NCBI GenBank assembly: GCA_030835135.1
Contig: JAUQWO010000075.1
Coordinates: forward strand, 275,330 to 339,329
From: Bacteroidota bacterium
Lineage (GTDB): Bacteria > Bacteroidota > Ignavibacteria > UBA10030 > UBA6906
Reading direction: 5' to 3'
DNA length: 64,000 nucleotides
The number at the start of each line of letters is the position of its first letter. Position 1 is the stretch's first letter. Shown here in pieces: positions 1-7,141 of the stretch. The notes beneath the pieces were generated by a model. That model did no database searches. It was not told the origin of the DNA and saw nothing but the letters and a program-made list of their open reading frames with translations. The position numbers and the translations under genes are program-made.

Positions 1-336
1 CCAGGTCCCGCCAAGATCTGACGTCACGAAAAGACCTCGCTGCGTCGACGCAAAGAGCAGTGTGTCTTCCGGGAAAGACGGGTTGGAGACCTTTGCGAAA
101 CCATGGACAGAGCCCGATGTGAATCCGTTGTTGTGGGCTTCCCACAGGGACCCATTGTTCGTCGAACGAAACACTCCACCCCCTCCCGTTCCGGCAAAAA
201 GATTGTCCCCGATCCGGGCAATTGCCGTGACAGATCCTCCTCGTGGTCCGCTGGTGACCTCCCATTGCGATACCGCCGAACCAGCGGCAAGACACATCCC
301 CAGTGCGAGTGCAGAGATACAGAATAGATGGCTCAT
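1..336 (-). CDS. BNR/sialidase-like repeat surface protein, N-terminal part
   Basis: The frame is open from the ATG at 336 to the left edge, so only the first 112 codons are visible. It begins with a hydrophobic export signal ending near AVSQ. It continues with short beta-propeller repeats of the kind DNLFAGTGGGGVFRSTNNG and LFASTQRGLFVTSDLGGTW, where the S/T-x-D/N-x-G-x-T/L-W motif is the BNR (Asp-box) signature. The same repeat type fills the gene at 1467-3563, so the two are probably paralogues flanking tRNA-Thr. A T9SS sorting domain is expected beyond the window but is not seen. An in-frame GTG at 348 would add VSPR and give the signal peptide a positive charge, so it is an alternative start. 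The function is unknown beyond a likely secreted or cell-surface propeller. Confidence 0.75.
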   Translation of the reverse strand, partial: MSHLFCISALALGMCLAAGSAVSQWEVTSGPRGGSVTAIARIGDNLFAGTGGGGVFRSTNNGSLWEAHNNGFTSGSVHGFAKVSNPSFPEDTLLFASTQRGLFVTSDLGGTW

Positions 337-348
337 CCGTGGGCTCAC

Positions 349-722
349 GTTATCGATGTCGTGGAGGAGGGTGTGCGGTCGGAAAGCAGAAAGCCTCTTC
401 CACCAACCGCGGGCGAAAGAGGTCTGTGCAGGTATCCTGTCTGCGATTCCCCCGGGTCACAAACTGACACTTCAAAGATACGAGGCTATAATTCGATGCG
501 CAAGGATAATATTTTGGTGGTTGCGAAATGACCAGGACGGCAGAGACCAAACCGGCAATTTCCGACGCGGGTCCGGATAGAATCCGCTTCACCGTCCGCC
601 ATCACTTTCCATCCGATGCATCTCGTGGTGTTCGGTCTTTGCTAGCACTGATCTCCAGAACATGGTTCCGCCCGTGATGCCGGAAGACAATTGCAGAGTT
701 TGGTGACAACCAGATTCTTAAA
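349..722. other. Intergenic, no gene seen
   Basis: Short open frames exist on both strands but none has a recognisable product or ribosome binding site. The interval separates the divergent BNR gene and tRNA-Thr and holds the promoter candidates for both directions. Confidence 0.5.
475..503 (-). promoter_or_regulatory. sigma70-type promoter candidate for the BNR gene
   Basis: On the minus strand TTGCGC and TATCTT are separated by 17 bases. They lie about 140 bases upstream of the ATG at 336. The -10 and the spacing match other promoters in this window, but the -35 is only a partial match. Confidence 0.4.
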
Positions 723-751
723 TTGACTATCTGAGCGAGAATGCATATATT
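723..751 (+). promoter_or_regulatory. Promoter of tRNA-Thr
   Basis: TTGACT and TATATT are separated by exactly 17 bases, ending 63 bases before the tRNA. This is a near-consensus sigma70-type promoter and one of the best in the window. Confidence 0.7.
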
Positions 752-814
752 GTGTCGGGCAATGGAAAACGCAACAGACAGAGCCCCGGCAGGGTGCTAA
801 AGCCCATGCCAAAC

Positions 815-890
815 GCTGGCGTAGCTCAGCTGGTAGAGCAGCTGATTCGTAATCAGCAGGTCGACGGTTCAAATCCGCCCGCCAGCTCCA
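815..890 (+). tRNA. tRNA-Thr (anticodon CGT)
   Basis: A 76-base cloverleaf can be folded by eye. The acceptor arm pairs GCTGGCG with CGCCAGC, the D arm contains GTAGCTCAGCTGGTAGAGC, and the anticodon stem GCTGA/TCAGC closes loop TTCGTAA. The T arm loop is TTCAAAT and has one A-C mismatch in the stem. The 3' CCA is encoded. The anticodon CGT reads ACG, so the tRNA carries threonine. Confidence 0.95.
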
Positions 891-932
891 AAATGACAGG
901 ACTTAGCGCAACGCGCTAAGTCCTTGTCATTT
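891..932 (+). terminator. Long hairpin directly after tRNA-Thr
   Basis: The arms AAATGACAGGACTTAGCGC (891-909) and the sequence from 913 to 932 pair along about 19 bases with a single bulged A, leaving a 3-base loop. The strand after the hairpin is T-rich (TTTT). It sits immediately after the CCA end, so it most likely ends tRNA transcription. Confidence 0.6.
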
Positions 933-936
933 TGAG

Positions 937-963
937 AGTCCCGCCCGGTTTTTGGGCGGGGCT
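937..963 (+). terminator. Second hairpin after tRNA-Thr
   Basis: CCCGCCC (940-946) pairs with GGGCGGG (954-960) around loop GGTTTTT, extended by three weaker pairs. The T-run lies in the loop and not after the stem, so this may be a backup terminator or another structural element. Confidence 0.4.
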
Positions 964-1239
964 CCAAACCCACCTCTCGACGCTCCCTCATTATCACTTC
1001 GATCTTGTCAACTGAGTATCACCCTGCAGATGACGCTGGATGATACCGCGGGTTATGTTCTCGGGGTGTTGCATCCGTTTCCTTGATTCAATATGTCAGG
1101 TGCAGATTCGCGAAAAAACTTGCTGTGCAAGTGCCTCGGTATGGGACCAAGATAAGACAGCACCATATCGCAATACTTGCGCATACTTGGTATTGAACGC
1201 TGACTGGTTCAATGCCAGCCGAGTGTACAATGAAAAACG
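964..1239. other. Intergenic, no gene seen
   Basis: The stretch between the tRNA hairpins and the promoter at 1240 carries only short open frames without a convincing start or motif. Confidence 0.5.
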
Positions 1240-1268
1240 TTGACAATCCGCTCGCCCGGCCTTATCTT
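1240..1268 (+). promoter_or_regulatory. Promoter of the BNR-repeat T9SS gene
   Basis: A consensus TTGACA is followed after 17 bases by TATCTT. The pair lies about 200 bases upstream of the ATG at 1467, leaving a long untranslated leader. Confidence 0.6.
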
Positions 1269-1466
1269 CATGCAACACTATCGGGGGAACGATGGAAAAG
1301 GATATGCCTCTTGTCCAGATGTCATAGGATGAGAGGCATTTGTGTGTCCGGTAATTCTTAGCGCAGCAAGGTGATACCCGTCGTTGCACGGCGCCTTCGG
1401 CTGGTTAGCGTCCAGCTGCAGCGTTGGCACCACATTCCCCGCCGACTTCAAGGGGGCTCTCAACTC

Positions 1467-3563
1467 ATGTCATCCTCACACGGGGGGTTGGCTATCATTT
1501 CGTTCGTCCACAGAATTATACCATTTGCTGCGCTGCTCCTTTTCGGTTGGTCCGATGGGTGGAGCGGCTGGATCCATACAAGCGGTCCGGCGAGCGTTAC
1601 GGTATCCACCCTGGCCGCCAACGATTCGTGCCTGTTTGCTGGCACGTCATATCACGGGATATATCGGTCAACAAATGGGGGCAGAACCTGGGTATCGTCG
1701 AGTCCCGAACTGTCACGGAAAAACGTTCTGGCGCTGACTATCGTGCGAAGCCATATCTTCGCAGGGACAGAGCATGATGGGGTCTTCCGATCGGATGACA
1801 ACGGAGAATCCTGGACACAGTTCAATAACGGATTGGTCACTCCAAAGGTGCAAGTCTTTGCTGTATTGGGGGATCGTCTGTTCGCCGGGACGACGTGGGG
1901 CGGGATCTTCATTTCCACGGACCTGGGTGAGAGTTGGCAGAAGTCAGATTCAGGTTTGACCGGACCCAACGTTCTGACGTTTCACGTACGGGGGGCAAAC
2001 ATTTTTGCAGGCACGAACGGTGGCTTGTTCGTGTCCACAAACCAGGGTGGACGGTGGGAGAGAGTCGGATCAGGACTGATCGGGGCGAGTATTCTTGGGG
2101 TGGACTTCATGGGAGCGCGCATGTTTGCGGCGGGGGGGACTGTGGTCTACATGTCCACCGATGAGGGAATCAGCTGGTCCACGACGGTCCTGGGTTCCCG
2201 GACCGTTTTCCTTAGCGGCATCATGCACACAGATTCAACACTGTTTGCGACGACATTCGGGGGTGGTGTCTTCAGTTCCGAAGACAGCGGCAAGAGTTGG
2301 AAGCAGAGAAATGCCGGACTGATGGGCCGCGATGTCTACACGACCCTTCGACACGATTCGCTCATGTTCGTTGGCACCAACGCCGGGGTGTTCGCCTCCG
2401 CGAATGAAGGGGGATCGTGGATGGAGTTGAATTCCGCGCTGGTCCACCGGGGTGTTGAACGACTGGCTGTTTCGGACGGGAAGATCTTTGCTCTTGGATG
2501 GGTCGGGGCTTTTGTGACAACGGATCGAGGCGAGCACTGGGGGCTCTTGTCTCCCCCGGCGACCTTCACGAGCCCGGGTGCTATTGGGGTTTCGGGTTCG
2601 AACCTGCTCATCAGTTATTGGCGTGGGGTGAGTTGCTGGCCTGGATATGGCGGAGGTGGGGACACGATGAAGGTGAGCCTGGGCGGCACGCGAATAGCGG
2701 CCTTCTTCGCCTCAGGGTCTCGGGTTTTTGCCGCTGGCGATTACGGCATTTTCAAGTCCCAGGACGGCGGTTCAACTTGGGCCAGGGTCGATTCAGAGTT
2801 GACGCGTTTTGGATCATATAGAGCGCTCCATGCTGCAGCAGATCGGGTCTTTGCCGGGCTGACGATGGGAGGCGTCGCCATATCCACTGATGGGGGAGGT
2901 CACTGGGCAGTCACCGATTCCGGATTACCAGAGGCCTCCATTATTGCTTTTGCGGGGTCAACAATCGGTCCATTCGGAGGGTCGTCCGAAGGGATCTTCC
3001 GGTTCAATGGTGACCGTGAGGCGTGGACCGACGTCAGTGAAGGACTACCTGACCGGAGGGTATCGGCATTAGTTGGCACCGGTGAATCACTTTTTGCAGG
3101 CACATCGAGCGGTATGGTGTTTCTGTCGAGAGACCGGGGTACGACGTGGTCGACCGTGAATGATGGTGCGCTTTTCGGCGTCATTCTGGATCTGGTATTA
3201 GACGATTCCTGTCTCTACGTTTCCGGTGCCGAAGGCGTATGGCGGCGCCCTCTGTCAGAGATGATCTCGATCATGGGTGTGCCACCGGGTGAGATACCGC
3301 ATGCGTTCATTCTGCATCAGAACTACCCGAACCCCTTCAATCCGTCGACGACAATCCGCTACGGGCTCCCAGCACGATCGCATGTAGCGCTCACGGTTTT
3401 CAACACCCTTGGGCAGCAGGTAACTACGCTTGTCTCCGGCGACCAAGATCCAGGCTACCACGAAATCAAGTTCGACGGCGCGAACCTCCCAAGCGGCGTG
3501 TACTTCTATCGCATGCAGGCGGGGGCATACACGGAGACGCGCAAGGTGTTGCTCGTCCGATGA
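1467..3563 (+). CDS. Secreted BNR-repeat protein with T9SS type A sorting domain
   Basis: A 698-residue surface protein. I start it at the ATG at 1467 because AGGGGG precedes it by about 11 bases and a signal peptide follows (FVHRIIPFAALLLFGW); the frame is open further upstream but that part looks non-coding. Most of the protein consists of repeats of about 40 residues with LFAGT...GGVFxSxDxGxSW cores, the Asp-box pattern of sialidase/sortilin/Ycf48-type beta-propellers. The last 80 residues are a T9SS type A sorting domain (NYPNPFNPSTTIRYGLP to ETRKVLLVR), which directs export across the outer membrane and surface attachment. No catalytic residues of sialidases were recognised, so a binding or structural role is more likely than hydrolysis. 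It has its own promoter and a hairpin downstream. Confidence 0.9.
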   Translation: MSSSHGGLAIISFVHRIIPFAALLLFGWSDGWSGWIHTSGPASVTVSTLAANDSCLFAGTSYHGIYRSTNGGRTWVSSSPELSRKNVLALTIVRSHIFAGTEHDGVFRSDDNGESWTQFNNGLVTPKVQVFAVLGDRLFAGTTWGGIFISTDLGESWQKSDSGLTGPNVLTFHVRGANIFAGTNGGLFVSTNQGGRWERVGSGLIGASILGVDFMGARMFAAGGTVVYMSTDEGISWSTTVLGSRTVFLSGIMHTDSTLFATTFGGGVFSSEDSGKSWKQRNAGLMGRDVYTTLRHDSLMFVGTNAGVFASANEGGSWMELNSALVHRGVERLAVSDGKIFALGWVGAFVTTDRGEHWGLLSPPATFTSPGAIGVSGSNLLISYWRGVSCWPGYGGGGDTMKVSLGGTRIAAFFASGSRVFAAGDYGIFKSQDGGSTWARVDSELTRFGSYRALHAAADRVFAGLTMGGVAISTDGGGHWAVTDSGLPEASIIAFAGSTIGPFGGSSEGIFRFNGDREAWTDVSEGLPDRRVSALVGTGESLFAGTSSGMVFLSRDRGTTWSTVNDGALFGVILDLVLDDSCLYVSGAEGVWRRPLSEMISIMGVPPGEIPHAFILHQNYPNPFNPSTTIRYGLPARSHVALTVFNTLGQQVTTLVSGDQDPGYHEIKFDGANLPSGVYFYRMQAGAYTETRKVLLVR

Positions 3564-3629
3564 CTTTTGCATCATGAGGTAGGGAAGGGCTCGGTTTGTT
3601 CAACGGGCCCTTTCCATGTCAACAGAAAA

Positions 3630-3651
3630 CCCGACATCGGGGGATGTCGGG
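3630..3651 (+). terminator. Hairpin downstream of BNR gene
   Basis: CCCGACATC (3630-3638) and GATGTCGGG (3643-3651) form a perfect 9-bp stem with a GGGG loop, 67 bases after the stop codon. A weaker stem (AAGGGC with GCCCTT, about 3585-3612) lies just before it. No long T-run follows. Confidence 0.5.
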
Positions 3652-3984
3652 ATCGACCGTCCAAGTGCACACGCTGGGGGCGAAGTGCGAACGGACCTCC
3701 ACAACACATTGCCGCGGATGGGGCCTGCAACGCAGCACCAATCCTTGGCTTGACAGTCACGTTCGGATTTCTTATGCTTTCTCATCGGAAGCAAGGGGAG
3801 AGGGTGATCCTGAAGGAAGTCGCTTCGCGAAGCTTGCAGCGAATGAGCTCACCATCGGGCGAATTGAGGCAGCATCTCTCGCCATCCTCGTTGCGCCTTG
3901 GTTGAGGAAGTGCTTTCCCCGCCATCCCACAGATCATGCTGTACGTCCAATTGATAGGCTTTCCTTGGCCAAGGCGCCCTTCCT
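3652..3984. other. Intergenic leader region
   Basis: No convincing gene is seen. The stretch holds a promoter candidate at 3750-3778 and a leader of about 200 bases before the ATG at 3985. Confidence 0.5.
3750..3778 (+). promoter_or_regulatory. Promoter candidate for the small T9SS protein
   Basis: TTGACA and TATGCT are separated by 17 bases. The start codon at 3985 lies about 205 bases downstream. Confidence 0.55.
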
Positions 3985-4440
3985 ATGAAGCACCTTCTGC
4001 TCCTCTTCATTTTCGGCAGCACCTGCCTTCAAGCTCAGACCTATCGTATGCACATCCACATGAAAAGTGGAGTCACTGCCACTATTCCGCTGCGGGATGT
4101 CAGCAAGGTTACATTCACGGGGCTTACAGAGGTGAGGGATGATCGAGTCCTGGGGGTAGTCCGTGATCTCTCGCTACTTCAGAATTTTCCTAATCCCTTC
4201 AATCCAACAACCACTATCGAGTATCAACTTCCGGTGGCCGGAACGGTTCAGATCCGCATGTTCAATCTGGCAGGCCAATTGGTGCGGGTTCTAGATGAGG
4301 GATACCGGTCGGCTGGGACTCATTCGATGGTTTGGGACGGATCTGATGAAGCCGGCCGTACATTGGCGAGTGGTGTCTACGTCTACCAAATCGCCTTCGG
4401 CAACGATCGCATAGCCAAAAAGCTGGTTTTCCTCAAATGA
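3985..4440 (+). CDS. Small secreted T9SS type A protein
   Basis: A 151-residue exported protein in three parts. Residues 1-18 are a signal peptide (MKHLLLLFIFGSTCLQAQ). Residues 19-50 are a short module (IHMKSGVTATIPLRDVSKVTF) that recurs at the start of the next gene. Residues 60-151 are a FlgD-like Ig fold of the T9SS type A sorting class (NFPNPFNPTTTIEYQLP to KKLVFLK). Apart from the short N-terminal module, nothing is carried between signal and sorting domain, so this is either a minimal surface protein or a gene that lost its cargo domain. The base composition is more AT-rich than in the rest of the window. It probably shares a transcript with the gene that starts 33 bases downstream. 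Confidence 0.8.
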   Translation: MKHLLLLFIFGSTCLQAQTYRMHIHMKSGVTATIPLRDVSKVTFTGLTEVRDDRVLGVVRDLSLLQNFPNPFNPTTTIEYQLPVAGTVQIRMFNLAGQLVRVLDEGYRSAGTHSMVWDGSDEAGRTLASGVYVYQIAFGNDRIAKKLVFLK

Positions 4441-4473
4441 GTAGCGTCGAGTGCCCAGAATAGGAGCGGCCCA

Positions 4474-5250
4474 ATGAAGTGTATGGTATTTGTCATTGCT
4501 TCATTTGCAATTTCGCAATCAGCATATCCTCAGACAATGATCATTCACAAAAGCGATCATTCGACGATCAGTCTTCATATGTACGAGATCGACAGTATTA
4601 CGTACTCTGCAGTCCCGAACCAGGCTCTCCAGTTCAATGGCACCTCCGATTATGTCCGCTTACCGTCGGGTTCGTCTTTGACCTCCTTTGGAACTCACAT
4701 CACAATCGAGGCGTGGATCAAGACTCTGGGAAGTGGGGGCGGCTTGGTGATCGCTTCGGGAAATGAAAATGAGTATACTCTGGCGATTTTGCCGAGTGGT
4801 AAAGTGGGAGCGACGATGGTAAACGTGAATCCTCAGACGGACGCGCTGTTCATAGGTCGAGCAACGCTGGCCACCAATAACTGGTATCATATCGCAGTGA
4901 CTTATGACGGGGCGATGGAAACCATCTTGATTAACGGCATTATCGATACTGCATTCTCAACCTCTGGCAATATCAGTTCAGCACAGATTGTGGAGAACAT
5001 CTCCTTAGGCTGCTACAGTGCCACCAACCATACACTCCACAATACCTTCCTGAATGGTCTGCTCGATGAAGTAAGAATATGGAATGTCACGCGAACGCCA
5101 GGTCAAATTCAATCCACCATCAATGCGGAGTTGTCGGGTAGTGAGCCAGGGCTAGTGGGTTACTGGAGATTGAATGGAGATGCCAAAGACGCTTCCCCGA
5201 ACGGCAACCATGGGACAATCTTCGGGAGTCCCACATTTGCAGATCGTTGA
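4474..5250 (+). CDS. Secreted LamG-domain (concanavalin A-like) protein
   Basis: A 258-residue exported protein with an AGGAG ribosome site 8 bases before the ATG. Residues 1-20 form a signal peptide ending YPQ. Residues 22-45 repeat the short module of the preceding gene (IIHKSDHSTISLHMYEIDSI). Residues 50-255 are a LamG-like jelly-roll: ALQFNGTSDYVRLPS, then ITIEAWIKT, then WYHIAVTYDG, then LLDEVRIWNVTRTPGQIQ, then GLVGYWRLNGDAKDASPNGNHG. LamG domains bind glycans or proteins outside the cell. It has no T9SS sorting domain, unlike its neighbours, so it may be periplasmic, or the sorting domain may have been lost. The AT-rich composition suggests a different origin from the flanking core genes. 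Confidence 0.85.
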   Translation: MKCMVFVIASFAISQSAYPQTMIIHKSDHSTISLHMYEIDSITYSAVPNQALQFNGTSDYVRLPSGSSLTSFGTHITIEAWIKTLGSGGGLVIASGNENEYTLAILPSGKVGATMVNVNPQTDALFIGRATLATNNWYHIAVTYDGAMETILINGIIDTAFSTSGNISSAQIVENISLGCYSATNHTLHNTFLNGLLDEVRIWNVTRTPGQIQSTINAELSGSEPGLVGYWRLNGDAKDASPNGNHGTIFGSPTFADR

Positions 5251-5353
5251 CTAGTAATCATGCATGACCAAAGGGAGAGCGTGGGGAAGGTGAGGCCTCA
5301 TCCTTGAGAGATGGCGGAGGCTTCTTCATAGCAACGGAACCTTTGCGAGGTTG

Positions 5354-6160
5354 ATGAGCCGAATCATGCAACATCTTCATATCGTACAAGGCGGGATCGA
5401 GAATGGGGATAAGGGAAGGCTCGAACGGGCCTCGGGAACTCGCACATGGATGCGTTCCTGGATTGTCCCGAAATCGGTGCGCCGCGGTGACGATGTAATC
5501 ATCCACGTGGGTAAGTTCGGGCTATTTGCCACTGCCGTGATTGCCTCACCTCCGATCAAGCGATCTGATTGGAGGAACAGGTATGGTGCCGCAATAGAGA
5601 AGATACGTCTGATCGAGCCACCAGTCTCTCTTGCTGCGGTCAAGCGATTTGTGCCTGATGTCACCTGGGCGAGATACCCCCGGAGCATTACAACCCCTTC
5701 GCGGAAGGTTGCTGTGAAGCTCCTGTTGTTGATTGAGAGGCGCCGCAAACAGAAATGTCCTGAAGCGATCGATCGACAGTTCATTCAAGAGGCCAACCTC
5801 GATGAGCTTCGCGCAATAGCACTTCTTCGGTCAAGGACTCGTCTTTTGGGACAATCCTCGAAGGCGGTACAATATGCTCGTTCGGAGGCGATTCGCTTGT
5901 ATGTACTAACTCGAGCGAAGGGGAAGTGTGAGGGATGCGGCAAACCCGCTCCATTTGTTAACCGGGAAGGGCGACCGTATATCGAACCACACCACGTTAC
6001 TCGCGTGGCTGACGGAGGTCCAGATCATCCCTCACGAGTAATCGGCTTGTGTCCGAATTGTCATCAGAGGGCACATCATTCGATCGACAGGAAGGAGTTC
6101 AACCGAAAGCTAAGAGCGAGGCTTGTGCGATTGGACCACCCTTGGCGGAAGTCCGGTTGA
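5354..6160 (+). CDS. HNH endonuclease with N-terminal PUA/EVE-like domain
   Basis: 268 residues. The C-terminal part (about 170-265) is an HNH nuclease: CEGCGKPAPF, then EPHHVTRVADGGPDHPSRVIGLCPNCHQRAHH, with zinc-binding CxxC pairs and the His-His/Asn/His metal site. The N-terminal part (about 15-150) has the look of a PUA/EVE-like fold: WIVPKSVRRGDDVIIHVG, then GLFATAVIASPP, then YGAAIEKIRLIEPP, then YPRSITTP. In such proteins the N-terminal domain is thought to read modified bases and the HNH domain to cut DNA, which would make this a modification-dependent restriction enzyme. HNH is certain; the N-terminal assignment is an inference from pattern. No methyltransferase is adjacent. The gene lies in the AT-rich stretch after tRNA-Thr, in keeping with transfer. 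Confidence 0.8.
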   Translation: MSRIMQHLHIVQGGIENGDKGRLERASGTRTWMRSWIVPKSVRRGDDVIIHVGKFGLFATAVIASPPIKRSDWRNRYGAAIEKIRLIEPPVSLAAVKRFVPDVTWARYPRSITTPSRKVAVKLLLLIERRRKQKCPEAIDRQFIQEANLDELRAIALLRSRTRLLGQSSKAVQYARSEAIRLYVLTRAKGKCEGCGKPAPFVNREGRPYIEPHHVTRVADGGPDHPSRVIGLCPNCHQRAHHSIDRKEFNRKLRARLVRLDHPWRKSG

Positions 6161-6243
6161 GGGGAAGCGTTCACACCGTCCCTCTATTGATTGTCTATGT
6201 GCTACCTGCGCCCATAATCAGGGGAGGTACTACGGATTCTCGA

Positions 6244-6483
6244 ATGTCACGAACGAATCGCAATGCGACACCTGACGCCTGCTCCCTTTGTGGCTCCTCC
6301 CGCATTGCCACGATCCTATACGGCATGCCTGCCTTCACACCGGAACTTCAGCAACAGCTCGACGCTGGTGAAGTCGTCTTGGGGGGATGTTGCATCGGAG
6401 ACAATGATCCTCAGTGGCAATGTCGCGACTGCAAGGCATATCTGCCCATAGGCGCAGATCTACTCGATTCAGAAGAGGATTGA
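6244..6483 (+). CDS. Small zinc-ribbon-like protein
   Basis: 79 residues from the ATG at 6244; the frame is open further upstream, but that part overlaps the HNH gene and looks non-coding. Four cysteine positions stand out: CSLCGSS near the start, then GGCCIGDNDPQWQCRDC. This gives two CxxC knuckles and a CC pair, typical of a small zinc ribbon. The middle (YGMPAFTPELQQQLDAGEVVLGG) matches a widespread uncharacterised bacterial family as I remember it. Function unknown. The stop codon is in the same frame as the next open frame and an AGGAGAGG ribosome site overlaps its end, so the two are likely cotranscribed. Confidence 0.65.
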   Translation: MSRTNRNATPDACSLCGSSRIATILYGMPAFTPELQQQLDAGEVVLGGCCIGDNDPQWQCRDCKAYLPIGADLLDSEED

Positions 6484-6495
6484 AGGAGAGGAACA

Positions 6496-6750
6496 ATTGA
6501 CAAACTTCGGAGCGATGCCGCGCACCAACGCCGAGCACTCCAGGTGCTGATGATGGTCCATGAAATCCACAAGGTGGGATACCAGATGCTGCGCATCGCC
6601 CCCGGGATGTCACCATCAGACGGGTATTGGCGCTGCGGAATCACACCTACAGAGAATATCATGGACAATCGACTGCCAAACATACCGGAAGTTAAGAGAA
6701 CGCCCCGATACTTGGGGCGCTTCCATATTTACCTCGGGCTCTCGGAGTGA
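6496..6750 (+). CDS. Small conserved protein, start unclear (ATT or internal GTG)
   Basis: The open frame begins right after the stop of the zinc-ribbon gene. Its protein, IDKLRSDAAHQRRALQVL then MMVHEIHKVGYQMLRIAPGM then SPSDGYWRCGITP, looks like a real folded family. No ATG, GTG or TTG in this frame precedes codon ATT at 6496, yet an AGGAGAGG sequence lies at the right distance upstream. The first standard start in frame is GTG at 6544, which would remove the conserved N-terminus. Either ATT is used, or this copy has lost its start. The C-terminus (RTPRYLGRFHIYLGLSE) runs through a GC hairpin (CGCCCC/GGGGCG at 6701-6716) and does not look conserved, so the 3' end may also be damaged. 84 codons. 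Confidence 0.45.
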   Translation: MDKLRSDAAHQRRALQVLMMVHEIHKVGYQMLRIAPGMSPSDGYWRCGITPTENIMDNRLPNIPEVKRTPRYLGRFHIYLGLSE

Positions 6751-6759
6751 ACATCGCGA

Positions 6760-6982
6760 GATCGATCCCTGGGATATCGTTGATGGACCAGTGCACCGTG
6801 TTTATGGCTGCAATCGCATCCCCCGGAGCGAATACTCTATCATCACGCGGGTAACATCTTCCGTGGATCCTGGCCAGAACGAGGTCAAGTTCGATGGCTG
6901 GTATCTCCCGAGCGAAGTGTATTTCTTTCGCATACAGGCGGGGAATTCTCTCAAGACGAGGAAGCTCTTGCAGGTAGTCTGA
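6760..6982 (+). pseudogene. Remnant of a T9SS type A sorting domain
   Basis: The last 35 codons before the stop at 6982 read DPGQNEVKFDGWYLPSEVYF then FRIQAGNSLKTRKLLQVV, clearly the end of a T9SS sorting domain (compare GYHEIKFDGANLPSGVYFYR in the gene at 1467). Upstream of this the expected NYPNPFNPSTTI core is missing and only scraps such as DGPVHRVYG remain. There is no signal peptide or start. It is a decayed 3' end of a former secreted-protein gene. Confidence 0.65.
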
Positions 6983-7141
6983 AGGGGTGGCATGGCAGGA
7001 CTTCGCATTGTACCGTGACCACAATCCCGCTGTTCGGGCGAGGCTCGCTGGATCTCCAGTGCCTCCCGCTTGGTGCTTGAGCGAACATCAGATTCACACC
7101 TGAGATCCCAGGCACCCGCCCGTCGAGCGGATACTGCGGAG
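6983..7141. other. Convergent gap, no feature seen
   Basis: Short sequence between the decayed sorting domain and the end of the minus-strand T9SS gene. No clear hairpin was found. Confidence 0.4.

Noticed and set aside
1040-1243. 67-codon plus-strand open frame
   Set aside because: No ribosome site, no motif, and it overlaps the -35 of a strong promoter.
815-7000. Integrated element at tRNA-Thr with att repeats
   Set aside because: No second copy of the tRNA 3' end and no integrase gene were seen; only the composition and gene content hint at transfer.
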